From Chloroflexota bacterium (GTDB lineage: Bacteria > Chloroflexota > Anaerolineae > UBA4142): 64,000 bases of DNA. Positions 8,304-17,807 of this stretch are shown one piece after another; positions within the stretch are counted from its first letter, which is position 1, and the number at the start of each line of letters is the position of its first letter. The stretch is from positions 62,001-126,000 of the forward strand of contig JACRMI010000191.1 of the NCBI GenBank assembly GCA_016215025.1, read 5' to 3'. The notes under the pieces were generated by a model. That model had not been told where the DNA came from, did no database searches, and worked only from the letters and a program-made list of their open reading frames with translations. The position numbers and the translations under genes were made by a program.

Positions 8304-8866
8304 GCGCCCTGCGATTTCGTTTCTTTACGCGAATAATTTAGTTGCACCACAATTTTTCCTACTTGCAAGCCCATTTGTTGTTCCATCACTTGCTTGGCAG
8401 CCGCAATCACTTCTTGCGTTTTCTGCGGCACGTTTACTTCGGGACTCGTCTCCAATTCAATAAACGCATCGACCGCGGTACCCTTTTTCGTAGCGGCAAC
8501 ACGTGGCTTGACCGACACAATATCGGCCAGGAGCATGATGTTGTGTTCCAAACGCTGAACGATCGCTTCGTCGGTCACTTCGACTTGACCGTCGGTCACT
8601 TGCGGAACTCGCAAATGACGCGCCATCGGTCGATTCAGTTCGAGGAACAGGAGCAGAATCGAAACGATAAAAACCGTCAGCGCGGTAATGACGCAAATCA
8701 CTTGAATTAGGAATGCCGACGCTCCCCCCCCAAGCGTATGTTCGAGGTTGTTCAGCGTGTTGGCGATGCCTGACGTAAAAAAGAGCACGAGGACAATCGA
8801 GATCGGAGCTACAGCAATCGCGATGACCAAACCGATCATCACGAACAGACGATTGATGAAATTCAT
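8300..8866 (-). CDS. AmaP-like alkaline-shock membrane anchor protein
   Basis: This 188-residue protein has two membrane helices (about 6-31 and 48-74). The cytoplasmic domain behind them resembles the Asp23/AmaP family; it ends with an amphipathic region near EVIAAAKQVMEQQMG and a strand VGKIVVQLNY. AmaP anchors Asp23 at the membrane in Firmicutes. No separate asp23 gene is visible here. It is translationally coupled to scpB by a 4-base overlap. The function is inferred from family resemblance only. Confidence 0.65.
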   Translation of the reverse strand: MNFINRLFVMIGLVIAIAVAPISIVLVLFFTSGIANTLNNLEHTLGGGASAFLIQVICVITALTVFIVSILLLFLELNRPMARHLRVPQVTDGQVEVTDEAIVQRLEHNIMLLADIVSVKPRVAATKKGTAVDAFIELETSPEVNVPQKTQEVIAAAKQVMEQQMGLQVGKIVVQLNYSRKETKSQGA

Positions 8867-8919
8867 ACTCCCTCCGCGAACGATGAAATTATACTACAAC
8901 TTAATAGGAGCGTCATGTG

Positions 8920-8940
8920 GCGCAAGTTGGCAACTTGCGC
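8920..8940. repeat. Perfect 10-base-arm palindrome
   Basis: GCGCAAGTTG at 8920-8929 and CAACTTGCGC at 8931-8940 are separated by one base. Its last base is part of the stop codon of the YfhO-like gene. It belongs with the palindromes at 7675 and 18865. It may act as a weak terminator or processing hairpin. Confidence 0.65.
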
Positions 8941-11765
8941 TACCGGTTCATCACCCAAACTGCGCCAAGAAAAACTAGAACCACTAGACTAATGACTGCG
9001 CCAATGTACAACGTCGTCGGTCGATATTCAAATTCGATTTGATGCGCACCGGCGCTCACACGCACCGCGCGGAAAATATAATCGCCGCGCTGAATCGGCG
9101 TTTCGACGCCATCGACGCGTGCCACCCAGCCAGGATACCACGTGTCGGTGAGCAGCACATACGCATCGGATTGCGCTTGCACAGACAGCGTAATGCGCTC
9201 AGGTTGATAACTCGTGATGCGCACCGATTCATCCGCGCGCTGTGCGTCGCCCGTGTTCAGGGGGGTACCATCAGCCAGAAAAAGAATTTGCGCGGGCTTG
9301 AACGTATCGTTTACCAATTCATCCAACGTCGTTTCATCGTCGGCAAGTTTCGCATGATGAACAAGAAACGCGCGCGGCAAGTAATCTTCGTTGCGAAAAA
9401 CGGCAACCTCGTTGGTACGATAAATCAGCGTCTGATCGCTCTTGCCGGTCAACTGTGCTAGCGTAACCTCTTTGCCATCGGGCATCACGAACGATACTTT
9501 TTCAATGCGGACGAGACCCGGCAGAATCTGCGGCAGGATGATGATGCCATTCACATCGACGGGCTGACCATTTTGCGTAATGTCGAACTCGGCGAGGTAA
9601 GCGTGCCCTGCATGTGATTCCGTCGGAAATGCCGAACGCGCCGGATACGTTGTCGCAATTGCCGGGCGCGCATGTTGAATGACCTTTTTCACATCGGTCC
9701 GATCATACGCCCACTCGGCTGTATCGACACCCGCTCGCAGCGGCATAGTGAACCATTTCCCGTCTTGGGTAACCAAGCCGATTTGCGCGACGACAGCGCC
9801 GGTTTTGAGATTGACGGACTGCGCGATGGACGACACAACTTTGAGCTTGACCGACGTTGTCGGCGTAAACGTCGAAAAATGCGTCAGATATTCCGGCTCG
9901 AATCCATTGGTCGTATCCTGACCTTCGGTCTTGGCATCCGTGGGCAACATCTGCGGCATAATGTAATATTTGACGTTGAGCAAATCCATCATCGGCGCGG
10001 TGAGTTCTTCCAAGTACTGACTCGTCCGCAGTGGCAACAGCGGCGTGTACCCAATCGCGTTCGGAATGTTGTAACTCATGAACACATTCGGATACAAACT
10101 CTCGCGCATCGTAACCATCACCGGATAAATCCAGAGACTCGTCAATGCGCGCCCCTCTTGCAGCGTCAGATCATTCACTATCGATACGGTGCTGGGCGGT
10201 TTATAAAAATCGGTAACGCTCACCATCTCGTCGTAGGTTTTGGTGAACACCGACGCGAACAGTCCCAGATCGACCACGGTCAAACCAATCGCAATTGCCC
10301 CAAGCGTCTTGCGCGTGAACAAGCCGCGTCGTGCGCCAAGCAGAATCCAAATCGTGACAAGCAACAATACGCCGGGCAGCCAAGTCCACACCGACAACCA
10401 AAAATCGAGCGACTGACTTGGCACGAGACCAACCACCACGCCAATCAGCAACGCGAAAATGGCAAGCACGATTTTCTGCCCACGCGTGAATCGAACTGTG
10501 ACCTGAGCGCGCGCGATTAGGTAATCGAAGGTGAGCGCGGCAAGCGTGGCAGCGGCGAAGCTGTACCAGAAAAGGAATCGCGACGGCACGCGGAAATAAT
10601 TGAACAACGGCAGATAACGCAAGCCGCGATAGAAAGCATTTTGATCGCCCAAGCCGAGGAACAACGCGACGAGCGCAATCGCGAGGAAGAAAAAGGCGCG
10701 CCGATTGCGTTGCACAAATGGCGCGGCAATTGCCAACACAACCGGAAGAAAACCAATGTAACCGATCACCTCAACAGAAACGCGCGGATACGGATTGCCG
10801 AGGATGAACGGAATAAAGAGCATGATGTAATGAACAAGTCGCAGCGAAAACGCGTTGAAGAATTTGGGCAACAGTCCCGTCGCGCGATCACTCAGCGTCG
10901 AAAGTTCAAACGTCGGAAGTAATTGCGGTGCGGCGATAAGCGCACCCAATCCCATCGCAATCACGATGACGAGCACCCGCCAAGGCGTAAAATATTCGAA
11001 CAACCACAAAATCAAACGACGTGGAATGCCAGGCGATTTTTGAACTATTGTCAGGATCAAATTTTCGAGAGGAAACCTGGATTCTCTAACATCGCGTTTC
11101 CAATTCACAACCGCATAGATCGACAACAGCACCGCCGTCATAAACGCAAACTGCGGATGCCCCCCGAGCAATTGAATGCCGGTGAACACCGCCAGCACCA
11201 CCCACCATCGCCAGCGCCGCTTGGGATTCGTTTCTTGTTCGTGCTTTTCGAACGCCCAGAAATTCCACGGCAGCCACGATGCGGTCGCAAGGATACTCAT
11301 GTGCTCGATGCGCGCGATGAAGAATCCGCCAAAGCCAAAGGCAAGCGCGCCGAGAAAAGCGCTCGCGGGTCGCAATTTGAGCACGCGCAGAAATGCGTAC
11401 ATGCCCACGGCAACCCAAGCCAGGTTCAGGAGAATGTCATAGTTGGTCGCAACATCAATCGGCAAGAGACCATAGAGGAATGGATGCGTGGGATACAGCG
11501 CGCCGATTTGTCCTTCGGCGTAAAGCGGAAAGCCTGCCAACATGCGCGGCTCCCACAAAGGCAACCGTCCTTCGCGGAGCGCGTTCGCATATGAAAGATG
11601 AGTCGGATAGAAAAAAAGTAGAATGTCGCCGAAAATAAAAACGGCTTGACGCAGCGTCGCTTGCCAGAAGTAGACCAGGGGCCATCCGGCAAGCGCGCCG
11701 ATCGAGAGTAGATCCGTTCTGTTCCGAGCGACGAAAGCGCGAAGAGATCGGAGCATCAATTTCAC
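8940..11765 (-). CDS. YfhO-family integral membrane protein (glycosyltransferase-like)
   Basis: The protein has 941 residues. The first 560 or so contain about a dozen membrane helices in the GT-C fold style. An early periplasmic loop has the acidic motif FIFGDILLFFYPTH, comparable to the DxD/DE loop of YfhO and related enzymes. The last 350 residues form an extracytoplasmic beta-rich domain, closed by a final helix (about 915-935). YfhO proteins decorate lipoteichoic acid or other surface polymers from lipid-linked sugars in Firmicutes; the substrate here is unknown. The GTG start overlaps the cdaR stop (GTGA). Confidence 0.8.
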   Translation of the reverse strand: MKLMLRSLRAFVARNRTDLLSIGALAGWPLVYFWQATLRQAVFIFGDILLFFYPTHLSYANALREGRLPLWEPRMLAGFPLYAEGQIGALYPTHPFLYGLLPIDVATNYDILLNLAWVAVGMYAFLRVLKLRPASAFLGALAFGFGGFFIARIEHMSILATASWLPWNFWAFEKHEQETNPKRRWRWWVVLAVFTGIQLLGGHPQFAFMTAVLLSIYAVVNWKRDVRESRFPLENLILTIVQKSPGIPRRLILWLFEYFTPWRVLVIVIAMGLGALIAAPQLLPTFELSTLSDRATGLLPKFFNAFSLRLVHYIMLFIPFILGNPYPRVSVEVIGYIGFLPVVLAIAAPFVQRNRRAFFFLAIALVALFLGLGDQNAFYRGLRYLPLFNYFRVPSRFLFWYSFAAATLAALTFDYLIARAQVTVRFTRGQKIVLAIFALLIGVVVGLVPSQSLDFWLSVWTWLPGVLLLVTIWILLGARRGLFTRKTLGAIAIGLTVVDLGLFASVFTKTYDEMVSVTDFYKPPSTVSIVNDLTLQEGRALTSLWIYPVMVTMRESLYPNVFMSYNIPNAIGYTPLLPLRTSQYLEELTAPMMDLLNVKYYIMPQMLPTDAKTEGQDTTNGFEPEYLTHFSTFTPTTSVKLKVVSSIAQSVNLKTGAVVAQIGLVTQDGKWFTMPLRAGVDTAEWAYDRTDVKKVIQHARPAIATTYPARSAFPTESHAGHAYLAEFDITQNGQPVDVNGIIILPQILPGLVRIEKVSFVMPDGKEVTLAQLTGKSDQTLIYRTNEVAVFRNEDYLPRAFLVHHAKLADDETTLDELVNDTFKPAQILFLADGTPLNTGDAQRADESVRITSYQPERITLSVQAQSDAYVLLTDTWYPGWVARVDGVETPIQRGDYIFRAVRVSAGAHQIEFEYRPTTLYIGAVISLVVLVFLGAVWVMNR

Positions 11766-13063
11766 TTTAGCGGCGTAGGGGTTGGAGTTGCAAAACGCGT
11801 TGGGGTTGGACTGGGTACAAGAGTTGGCGTGATAATGACCGTTGGCGTAGGCGTCACCGTGTCGATAATCGTAACTTGGACCGTATCCGGAACAATGCTT
11901 TGAACTTTGAGTCCATCGGGCACAACCGGCACGCGCGGCTTGAGTTGATACACGCCGGGCGCAGAACCTGTTATATCGATCACGACTTGGACATCGTCGC
12001 GTCCCAGACTGGTCAAGCTAGGCATCGGACCTGAAAGAATCACTTCGACCGTGTCCGGCGAACTGGCGACATTCATGCCGCGGCGCAATCCTTGAAACGT
12101 CACGCTGCGACGAACCGTCTGCCCGCCCATGATCGGCGTCACCGATACTTGAACGGTAACGCCGGAATCGCTCAAGATAGTAACGCCTTCAGGTAGATTG
12201 AGGGTTACGCGCTTGGTAACCTCCGTCGTCGCCGAAGTCACGTCGATGGGCAGCGTTTCGATAAACCCAGGAATTTTATTGAGCGCATCGGGATTGCCCG
12301 CGATGGTTACGGTCGATGGGGCGACCAGGATGTTACTGATCCAATAGCCCGCCGCCACGGATCCTTTCAATTGCGCTCGAATTGACACATCCTTGTAACC
12401 AACGCGTTGCTCTACCGGAATAGTAATCACCACCGTCGCCGGAGCTAGCGTCACATTTTGCACGACGTTGTTTTGCGCGTCGCGCGGTTGCAAAGTGACT
12501 TCGCGCTCGACCGCTGATTTTGCGCCACGCAAGTACACGTCCGCCGATATTTCGACAACTTGATCAACCTGAGTAGCTGGACCGCTGACCTTGATTTTGG
12601 ATTGAGTGGCGACCGGCGTGCGGATCGCGTAACCAATTGGCGGCGCATCGAGAACTTCGGGATGCAAATCAAACTCCCGTGAAACCACGCGCTCTAGTTG
12701 AACTCCAACATTCGGAGGATCGATTGACGTAACCGTGACGCGTGGATCGGTCAGTTGGATTTGGACATTCACTTGGTGCATCCCCGACCCAAGCCCATTT
12801 AGATCAGCAATCGCACGAAAGGAAGCCGGCTGTAATTGGTCCCAACTTGTCTGAGGTGCGCGCAATTTCACTTTGACCGTTTGAAATGTCTGCTTATAGA
12901 CCATGGTCCCTTCAGGACGATTCACAATTTCAATCGGCAACGGGTCAGTATAATAACGATCGATGATAGGATTCTGTTCGCCGGTCGCAATACCCCAAAC
13001 GATCATGGCGAACAAGAGTGCCATCACAATCGTCGAAAATTGACTAAACAAATTTCGTAACAC
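11762..13063 (-). CDS. cdaR: CdaR/YbbR-domain protein, regulator of c-di-AMP synthesis
   Basis: The 433-residue protein has one N-terminal membrane helix (about 8-25). Several YbbR repeats face outside, seen as recurring ...PxTVxVxGP... segments around 100-180, 185-265, 270-345 and 350-400. A Thr/Pro-rich C-terminal tail follows (TPTPTVIITPTLVPSPTP). CdaR binds and tunes the diadenylate cyclase CdaA in Firmicutes, and the two genes are adjacent here as well. The start is a GTG with a GGAG site. Confidence 0.88.
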   Translation of the reverse strand: MLRNLFSQFSTIVMALLFAMIVWGIATGEQNPIIDRYYTDPLPIEIVNRPEGTMVYKQTFQTVKVKLRAPQTSWDQLQPASFRAIADLNGLGSGMHQVNVQIQLTDPRVTVTSIDPPNVGVQLERVVSREFDLHPEVLDAPPIGYAIRTPVATQSKIKVSGPATQVDQVVEISADVYLRGAKSAVEREVTLQPRDAQNNVVQNVTLAPATVVITIPVEQRVGYKDVSIRAQLKGSVAAGYWISNILVAPSTVTIAGNPDALNKIPGFIETLPIDVTSATTEVTKRVTLNLPEGVTILSDSGVTVQVSVTPIMGGQTVRRSVTFQGLRRGMNVASSPDTVEVILSGPMPSLTSLGRDDVQVVIDITGSAPGVYQLKPRVPVVPDGLKVQSIVPDTVQVTIIDTVTPTPTVIITPTLVPSPTPTRFATPTPTPLK

Positions 13064-13083
13064 GACTTACTCCGTCCACCTAC

Positions 13084-13899
13084 TTACTTTTTCACTTTTT
13101 CATCCAGACCCAGCCAATGTCCAACATTCGAGCTAGGTTGGTGTAAGCGGTACAATAAACGATTCAGTTCACCTTCGTCTAATCGTCGCACGAGACGACC
13201 GTTGTGCGCAACCGCAATCGTATTGTTTTCTTCCGACACGACGACCGCAATCGCATCGGTGCTTTCAGTGATACCTAGCGCCGCGCGATGACGCGTGCCC
13301 AAGTCGTGATCCAAATTGGGGCTTTCGGACAAGGGCAACATGCAAGCGGCGGCAACCACGCGGTCCTCTCGAATAATCACTGCGCCATCGTGCAGCGCTG
13401 AATTTTTGAAAAAGACCGATAGCAGTAAATCGGAGGACAGGTGCGCATCCAACAACACACCCGTGTCGATAAAATCGTTCAGCCCCGTCTGTCCTTCCAG
13501 TACGATCAACGCGCCAAAGCCCTGCTCCGATAATTCGCTCGCTGCGCGCGCAATAACACTGACCGTTTGAGCAGCCGTCGCGTTGCGGCGCGTGAGCAAT
13601 GTGCCTGGACGCCCCAAGCGCTCCAAGGCGCGGCGCAATTCCGGCTGAAAGATCACGGGAATCGCAACCAACAGCGCCGGAATCGATTTGCTCAATAGCC
13701 AGTTGAATGCGGTTAGTTGGAAAACCGAGCTAGCCAAAACTGCTAGGAAAACAACAAACAGCGTGCCGCGCAAGAGCTGCACGGCACGTGTGCCCTGGAT
13801 AAAGTAGAACAATCCATAAAAGATCAGACCGACGAGCAATATATCCAGAACGCTAGAAAAGCTAAAATGCGATAAAAGATCAGCAAACGTACTCAACAC
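13084..13899 (-). CDS. cdaA: Diadenylate cyclase CdaA
   Basis: CdaA condenses two ATP to c-di-AMP at the membrane. The 271-residue protein has three helices in the first 90 residues, then a DAC domain. Both catalytic signatures are present: DGA in SALHDGAVII (about 170) and RHR in GTRHRAAL (about 204). The start is a GTG with AAGG upstream. In Firmicutes cdaA-cdaR is followed by glmM and often glmS. Here glmS lies in the same co-directional block but seven genes away, and glmM is absent. c-di-AMP would be expected to govern potassium and osmotic balance. Confidence 0.95.
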   Translation of the reverse strand: MLSTFADLLSHFSFSSVLDILLVGLIFYGLFYFIQGTRAVQLLRGTLFVVFLAVLASSVFQLTAFNWLLSKSIPALLVAIPVIFQPELRRALERLGRPGTLLTRRNATAAQTVSVIARAASELSEQGFGALIVLEGQTGLNDFIDTGVLLDAHLSSDLLLSVFFKNSALHDGAVIIREDRVVAAACMLPLSESPNLDHDLGTRHRAALGITESTDAIAVVVSEENNTIAVAHNGRLVRRLDEGELNRLLYRLHQPSSNVGHWLGLDEKVKK

Positions 13900-13905
13900 A
13901 ATGCC

Positions 13906-16116
13906 TTACTCGCCTAGTGCTTGCAAGAGTTTCTTGTATTCTTCCACCCGAGGCGGATTCCATTCGACGATCTGCCGAATGGTTTCAATAGCCGCTTGTG
14001 TCTGTCCAGCGCTCAACTGCGATTCACCCAACGCATCCAACGCGGACACCGCTTTGTCAATATCACCCGTGAGATGATAGCATCGCGCCAACAGCATCGT
14101 CAAGCGCGGCTCGTTCGGATAACTTGACTTGAGCGCTTCCAAAACGGCGGCACCCTTTTGCGGCTCCCCGCGATCCTGATAGTACTTGACCAAATTTTCC
14201 AAGTCGCGAGCGGCAGCATCCGGCTGCTTTAATCGAAATTGCAGATCGACGGCGTAAAAATGCGCACGTTCATCATCGGGCGATTGCTGCTGAATTTCCT
14301 GATAGACCCCCAACGCGCCTTTCAAATCGCCTTGGCGCACGCGCATCTCAGCCAGCCGATGGCGTAACATGGTCGCCGAGCCATTGCTAATGCCAGCGCG
14401 CGCCGCCACGCGCGCACCTTCGGCGAATTTCTCCGCCGCCTTAGGTAACTGTCCCGCGCGCGCGTACGTGTCGCCGAGTTCGAGATATTGCTCCAACGCA
14501 TCATTCGTTCGATCTTGCTGAATCAACAAATCGATCAACTTGGAACGATTGACGACATCATCCGGCGTGATTTTGAGGACCGAACGATACATTCCATCTG
14601 CGCGTTTTAAATCCCCGCGAATGATACACAAATCGGCAAGGGTTTGATACTTGGCGTTCGCTTCGGCGAGATGATTCTGCTTGAGCAAGATTTCGGCGAG
14701 GCGCACATGCGCGGGCAAGTACCCCGGCGCAAGCTCAATGGCGCGGAAACACTCTTCACCGGCTGCGCCCCACTTGTCGCGCCGAATGTATTCTTGTGCG
14801 AGCGCGAGCGCTTCCAGAACTTTATCCGACTCGGAGACTTCTATCGCTTCTGCCAGCGCTGCTCCGCCGCCGTCCGCTTGCAACGATTCGAGATGCCGCC
14901 GCACTTCGCCGACTTTGTCTTCCCAGCCCTTGCTGCTCAAAAAGTCGTCGAGCGTTTTGCTGAACACCTCGGCGCGCGCCCGGTCGCCCTTGGCAGCATA
15001 GCTTTCGGCGAGTCCTTCGTACACCGAAATCAAATCATCGGCTTGCTCGCGGCTGACGTTACTCAAGTCGACAATCTTGACCACTTGCAAGAAATGCTCG
15101 ACCGCGCTATCCACTTTGCCTTTGGCACGAAAGCATTGTCCCAACGCATAGTGACTGGCGAGCGCGAAATTTTTATCGTACACCGTTTGCTTGAGCATGT
15201 CGATGGCTTCGTCATAGCGCATCGTCTCAAAGTACAGCAAACCCAAATTGAATTGGATTTCGGGACGAACAATTCCCGCTTTCAGCAGCTTGCCGTATGC
15301 ATCAATGGCTTCTGGCATACGACGGTTCATTTGCGCATCCACTGCATGTGCGATCAACGCATCGATCTCCAGTTGTAGCATCTCTGGGCGGCGTTCCACA
15401 TTGCGCCGTTCGTCAATACCTGGCGGCGGTGGCGCGGCTTCTTCCAAAACCGTTTGCGCCAAACGTGACAGCGCCGCTTTCTCAGCTTCATCAACGGGAT
15501 TGAGTACGCCGGGTGGAGTCACAGTTTCTTTCGCCGTCATCTCGTCAATGAGAGCGCGAGCCGCTTGGTTGCGCGAATCGATTCCGAGTGCTTGTTCGGC
15601 GTAGGAGCGTGCTTTGGAATCATCACCCCGCTTGCGATAAGTTTGGGCAAGCGCTAAATATTCTCCTGACGCCAGCGAGTGTTGTCCATCGCGTTGATAA
15701 AGCTCGGCGAGCTTTTGGTGCAAATCGGTGCGATCGGGTTCAAGTGAGGATGCTTTGCACCATGCCTCGGTCGCTTTTTTCATTTGCTTGGCAGCGACAT
15801 ATAGCTCAGCGGCGGCGATTAAAGTCCCTGCCGCTTCGGCTGGCTTTTTCATTTTTTCTTGCAACGCTGCAATGCGCATCATGGGCACCGGATCGTTGGG
15901 TTGGGCTTTCACGATGTTGGTAAATTCATGCAGCGCGCTTTCCAACTGTCCTAGCTCTTCAAGCGCTTGCGCGAGACCGGCGCGAACGTTATGATCATTT
16001 GGAAATTCCGCCAAGGCGCGTCGATACTCGTCGGCGGCTTTTTTCCACTGACCATCCCACGCTGCGTTATGCCCTTTTTTGATCGCATCGTTGTAAATCG
16101 ATTTGTTGCCAGCCAT
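13906..16116 (-). CDS. Tetratricopeptide-repeat protein
   Basis: About 736 residues, made almost entirely of helical TPR units, for example AEEYRRALAEFPND-type and GLLYFETMRYDEAIDMLKQ-type repeats. At least 14 copies can be counted. No signal peptide or enzymatic domain is visible, so it is probably a cytoplasmic scaffold. A Pro/Glu-rich break occurs near residues 215-250. Upstream in-frame starts exist at 16146 and 16173; the ATG at 16116 (MAGNKSIY) is preferred because homologous TPR proteins usually begin near there, but no strong ribosome site decides it. The partners are unknown. Confidence 0.8.
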   Translation of the reverse strand: MAGNKSIYNDAIKKGHNAAWDGQWKKAADEYRRALAEFPNDHNVRAGLAQALEELGQLESALHEFTNIVKAQPNDPVPMMRIAALQEKMKKPAEAAGTLIAAAELYVAAKQMKKATEAWCKASSLEPDRTDLHQKLAELYQRDGQHSLASGEYLALAQTYRKRGDDSKARSYAEQALGIDSRNQAARALIDEMTAKETVTPPGVLNPVDEAEKAALSRLAQTVLEEAAPPPPGIDERRNVERRPEMLQLEIDALIAHAVDAQMNRRMPEAIDAYGKLLKAGIVRPEIQFNLGLLYFETMRYDEAIDMLKQTVYDKNFALASHYALGQCFRAKGKVDSAVEHFLQVVKIVDLSNVSREQADDLISVYEGLAESYAAKGDRARAEVFSKTLDDFLSSKGWEDKVGEVRRHLESLQADGGGAALAEAIEVSESDKVLEALALAQEYIRRDKWGAAGEECFRAIELAPGYLPAHVRLAEILLKQNHLAEANAKYQTLADLCIIRGDLKRADGMYRSVLKITPDDVVNRSKLIDLLIQQDRTNDALEQYLELGDTYARAGQLPKAAEKFAEGARVAARAGISNGSATMLRHRLAEMRVRQGDLKGALGVYQEIQQQSPDDERAHFYAVDLQFRLKQPDAAARDLENLVKYYQDRGEPQKGAAVLEALKSSYPNEPRLTMLLARCYHLTGDIDKAVSALDALGESQLSAGQTQAAIETIRQIVEWNPPRVEEYKKLLQALGE

Positions 16117-16159
16117 AGTCTTATTTTCGATTTCAGACACCTGCATGACTGTGCCGACG

Positions 16160-16254
16160 TTCGGCACCGCCACGTGCGGTGCAAGTGTTTCAGATTTTCA
16201 ATTTCTAACTGAAAACTGAAAACTGCTTACTGTTTACTGTTCACTGTTCATTGG
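16160..16254. repeat. Hairpin plus short-word repeat between argF and TPR gene
   Basis: A 7-base-arm hairpin (GCACCGC / GCGGTGC, about 16163-16180) is followed by words built on CTGAAAACTG and TACTGTTCACTG (16195-16250). The same words recur at 17245-17265 and 56495-56528. Confidence 0.65.
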
Positions 16255-17190
16255 TTACTTTTTACTACGCTTGCCCGCCATCAACAGAGCGACAATCGCC
16301 TTTTGTGCATGCATTCGATTTTCCGCTTGGTCAAACACAACCGAGTGCGGACCATCCATCACATCGTCCGTAATCTCGCCGCCGCGATGCGCTGGCAAGC
16401 AGTGCAGGACGATGCAATCTTCTTTGGCGCATGCGACCAACGCAGAATTGATTTGATATGGCGGGAAAATTTTGGCGCGTTCCGCCGCTTCACTTTCCTG
16501 CCCCATGCTCGCCCACACGTCGGTGTATAGCACATCGGCGTCTTTCGCAGCCGCTTGCGGGTCTTCGATCAACTCAACCGTGCCGCCCGATTTGCCCGCT
16601 AATTTTTGCGCTTGAGCAACCGATTCATCATCTATTGTGTAACCCTTGGGCGATGAGCACACGAATTGCCCGCCGCCAAGCATACACGCGTACATCAATG
16701 ATCGCGCCACGTTGTTGCCATCGCCCAAAAAGACGATTCGTTTTCCCTTAAGCTTGCCCGCGTGTTCGACAATCGTCAACACATCCGCCATCGCTTGACA
16801 GGGATGTTCATGGTCGGACAAACCGTTGATGACGGGCACACTTGAATATTTTGCCAGTTCGGTGACGTGCGCATGGGCGAAAACGCGCGCCATGATGCCA
16901 TCGACATAGCGCGAAAGAACACGCGAGACATCCGCAATGCTTTCGCGCTGTCCCAATCCAATTTCATTCGGCGAAAGATAGAGCGCCTGTCCACCGAGCT
17001 GCAACATCGCCATATCGAACGATACGCGCGTGCGAAGCGAGGGCTTTTGGAAAACCATGCCCAAGGTTTTGTTTTTCAAAATCGGTTTGTTGCCACGCTT
17101 GCGCCATTCGGCTTTGAGTTTCTTTGCCGTCGCAAGAATCGAGTTGAATTCAGCCGTCGATAGATCGGCAATTGCGAGAAAGTGTTTCAT
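16255..17190 (-). CDS. argF: Ornithine carbamoyltransferase
   Basis: Makes citrulline from ornithine and carbamoyl phosphate in arginine synthesis. The 311-residue protein has the carbamoyl-phosphate motif [13 protein letters not shown] (about 45), [11 protein letters not shown] (about 130) and the ornithine-binding HCLPAHRG (about 265). SLRTR replaces the more usual STRTR; the phosphate-binding Ser and Arg are retained. The ATG has a GAGG site. It stands apart from the lysY/lysZ/lysJ genes at the far end of the window. Confidence 0.95.
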   Translation of the reverse strand: MKHFLAIADLSTAEFNSILATAKKLKAEWRKRGNKPILKNKTLGMVFQKPSLRTRVSFDMAMLQLGGQALYLSPNEIGLGQRESIADVSRVLSRYVDGIMARVFAHAHVTELAKYSSVPVINGLSDHEHPCQAMADVLTIVEHAGKLKGKRIVFLGDGNNVARSLMYACMLGGGQFVCSSPKGYTIDDESVAQAQKLAGKSGGTVELIEDPQAAAKDADVLYTDVWASMGQESEAAERAKIFPPYQINSALVACAKEDCIVLHCLPAHRGGEITDDVMDGPHSVVFDQAENRMHAQKAIVALLMAGKRSKK

Positions 17191-17200
17191 AAGACCTCAA

Positions 17201-17265
17201 TGATGAATAATCCGTGATGCGTAAATCGTGTTGCGTATTGCGCGATCACTGTTTACTGTTCACTG
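17201..17265. repeat. Short-word low-complexity repeat between argF and yfcE
   Basis: Words such as GTGATGCGTAAATCGTGTTGCGT and TACTGTTCACTG fill the gap. The last residues and stop codon of the phosphoesterase gene are encoded within it, so the repeat has probably replaced the original gene end. Confidence 0.6.
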
Positions 17266-17804
17266 GCTTGGGATAACGGAATGATCTTGCCTTTGATGGC
17301 ATTCGCGCTGATTTCCAACATGCCCACACTGCCTGTACCGCCTGAACGAAGCACCGCCGATCCAGGATTAAACAACAATACCCCGTTGTGCATCTTGAAA
17401 TACGGCTCGTGGCTGTGACCATACACGACCACATCGACATCGGGAAATTCGCGCAGGACATGCGCACGCAATGCTTCTTCGCGCCGCGAACGACTGAATC
17501 GATAGAGCGTACGCGTGAACCAATCGGTCTGCCATGCTTGAAAGCCATGAATCAAGCCAATGGATCGATTGGCAAATTCCAAGCGCTGTTTTTCTTGCAA
17601 ATACTTTTGGACTTCGGAATTGTCCAGATCACCATAGACGGCAAACGTTTGGGCAATCGGCTCTAATCGTTGTAGTACGCCCAAGCTGGTAATATCGCCG
17701 ACGTGCAAAATAATATCGACGCTGCTGAACAATTCACAAATGCGCGTCGGAATTTCAGAAAGAACATCAGGAATATGGGTGTCGCCGAGAACGCCAATCT
17801 TCAT
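17253..17804 (-). CDS. YfcE/MJ0936-type metallophosphoesterase
   Basis: The 183-residue protein has the calcineurin-like metal-binding order: GDTH (8-11), HVGDI (about 35-39), YGDLDN in place of the usual GNCD (about 58), HG (about 85) and GHSH (about 131). Related enzymes hydrolyse phosphodiesters with Mn2+ or Ni2+, and their natural substrate is often unknown. The length is typical. It starts two bases after the stop of the upstream membrane protein. Confidence 0.88.
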   Translation of the reverse strand: MKIGVLGDTHIPDVLSEIPTRICELFSSVDIILHVGDITSLGVLQRLEPIAQTFAVYGDLDNSEVQKYLQEKQRLEFANRSIGLIHGFQAWQTDWFTRTLYRFSRSRREEALRAHVLREFPDVDVVVYGHSHEPYFKMHNGVLLFNPGSAVLRSGGTGSVGMLEISANAIKGKIIPLSQASEQ

Positions 17805-17807
17805 ATG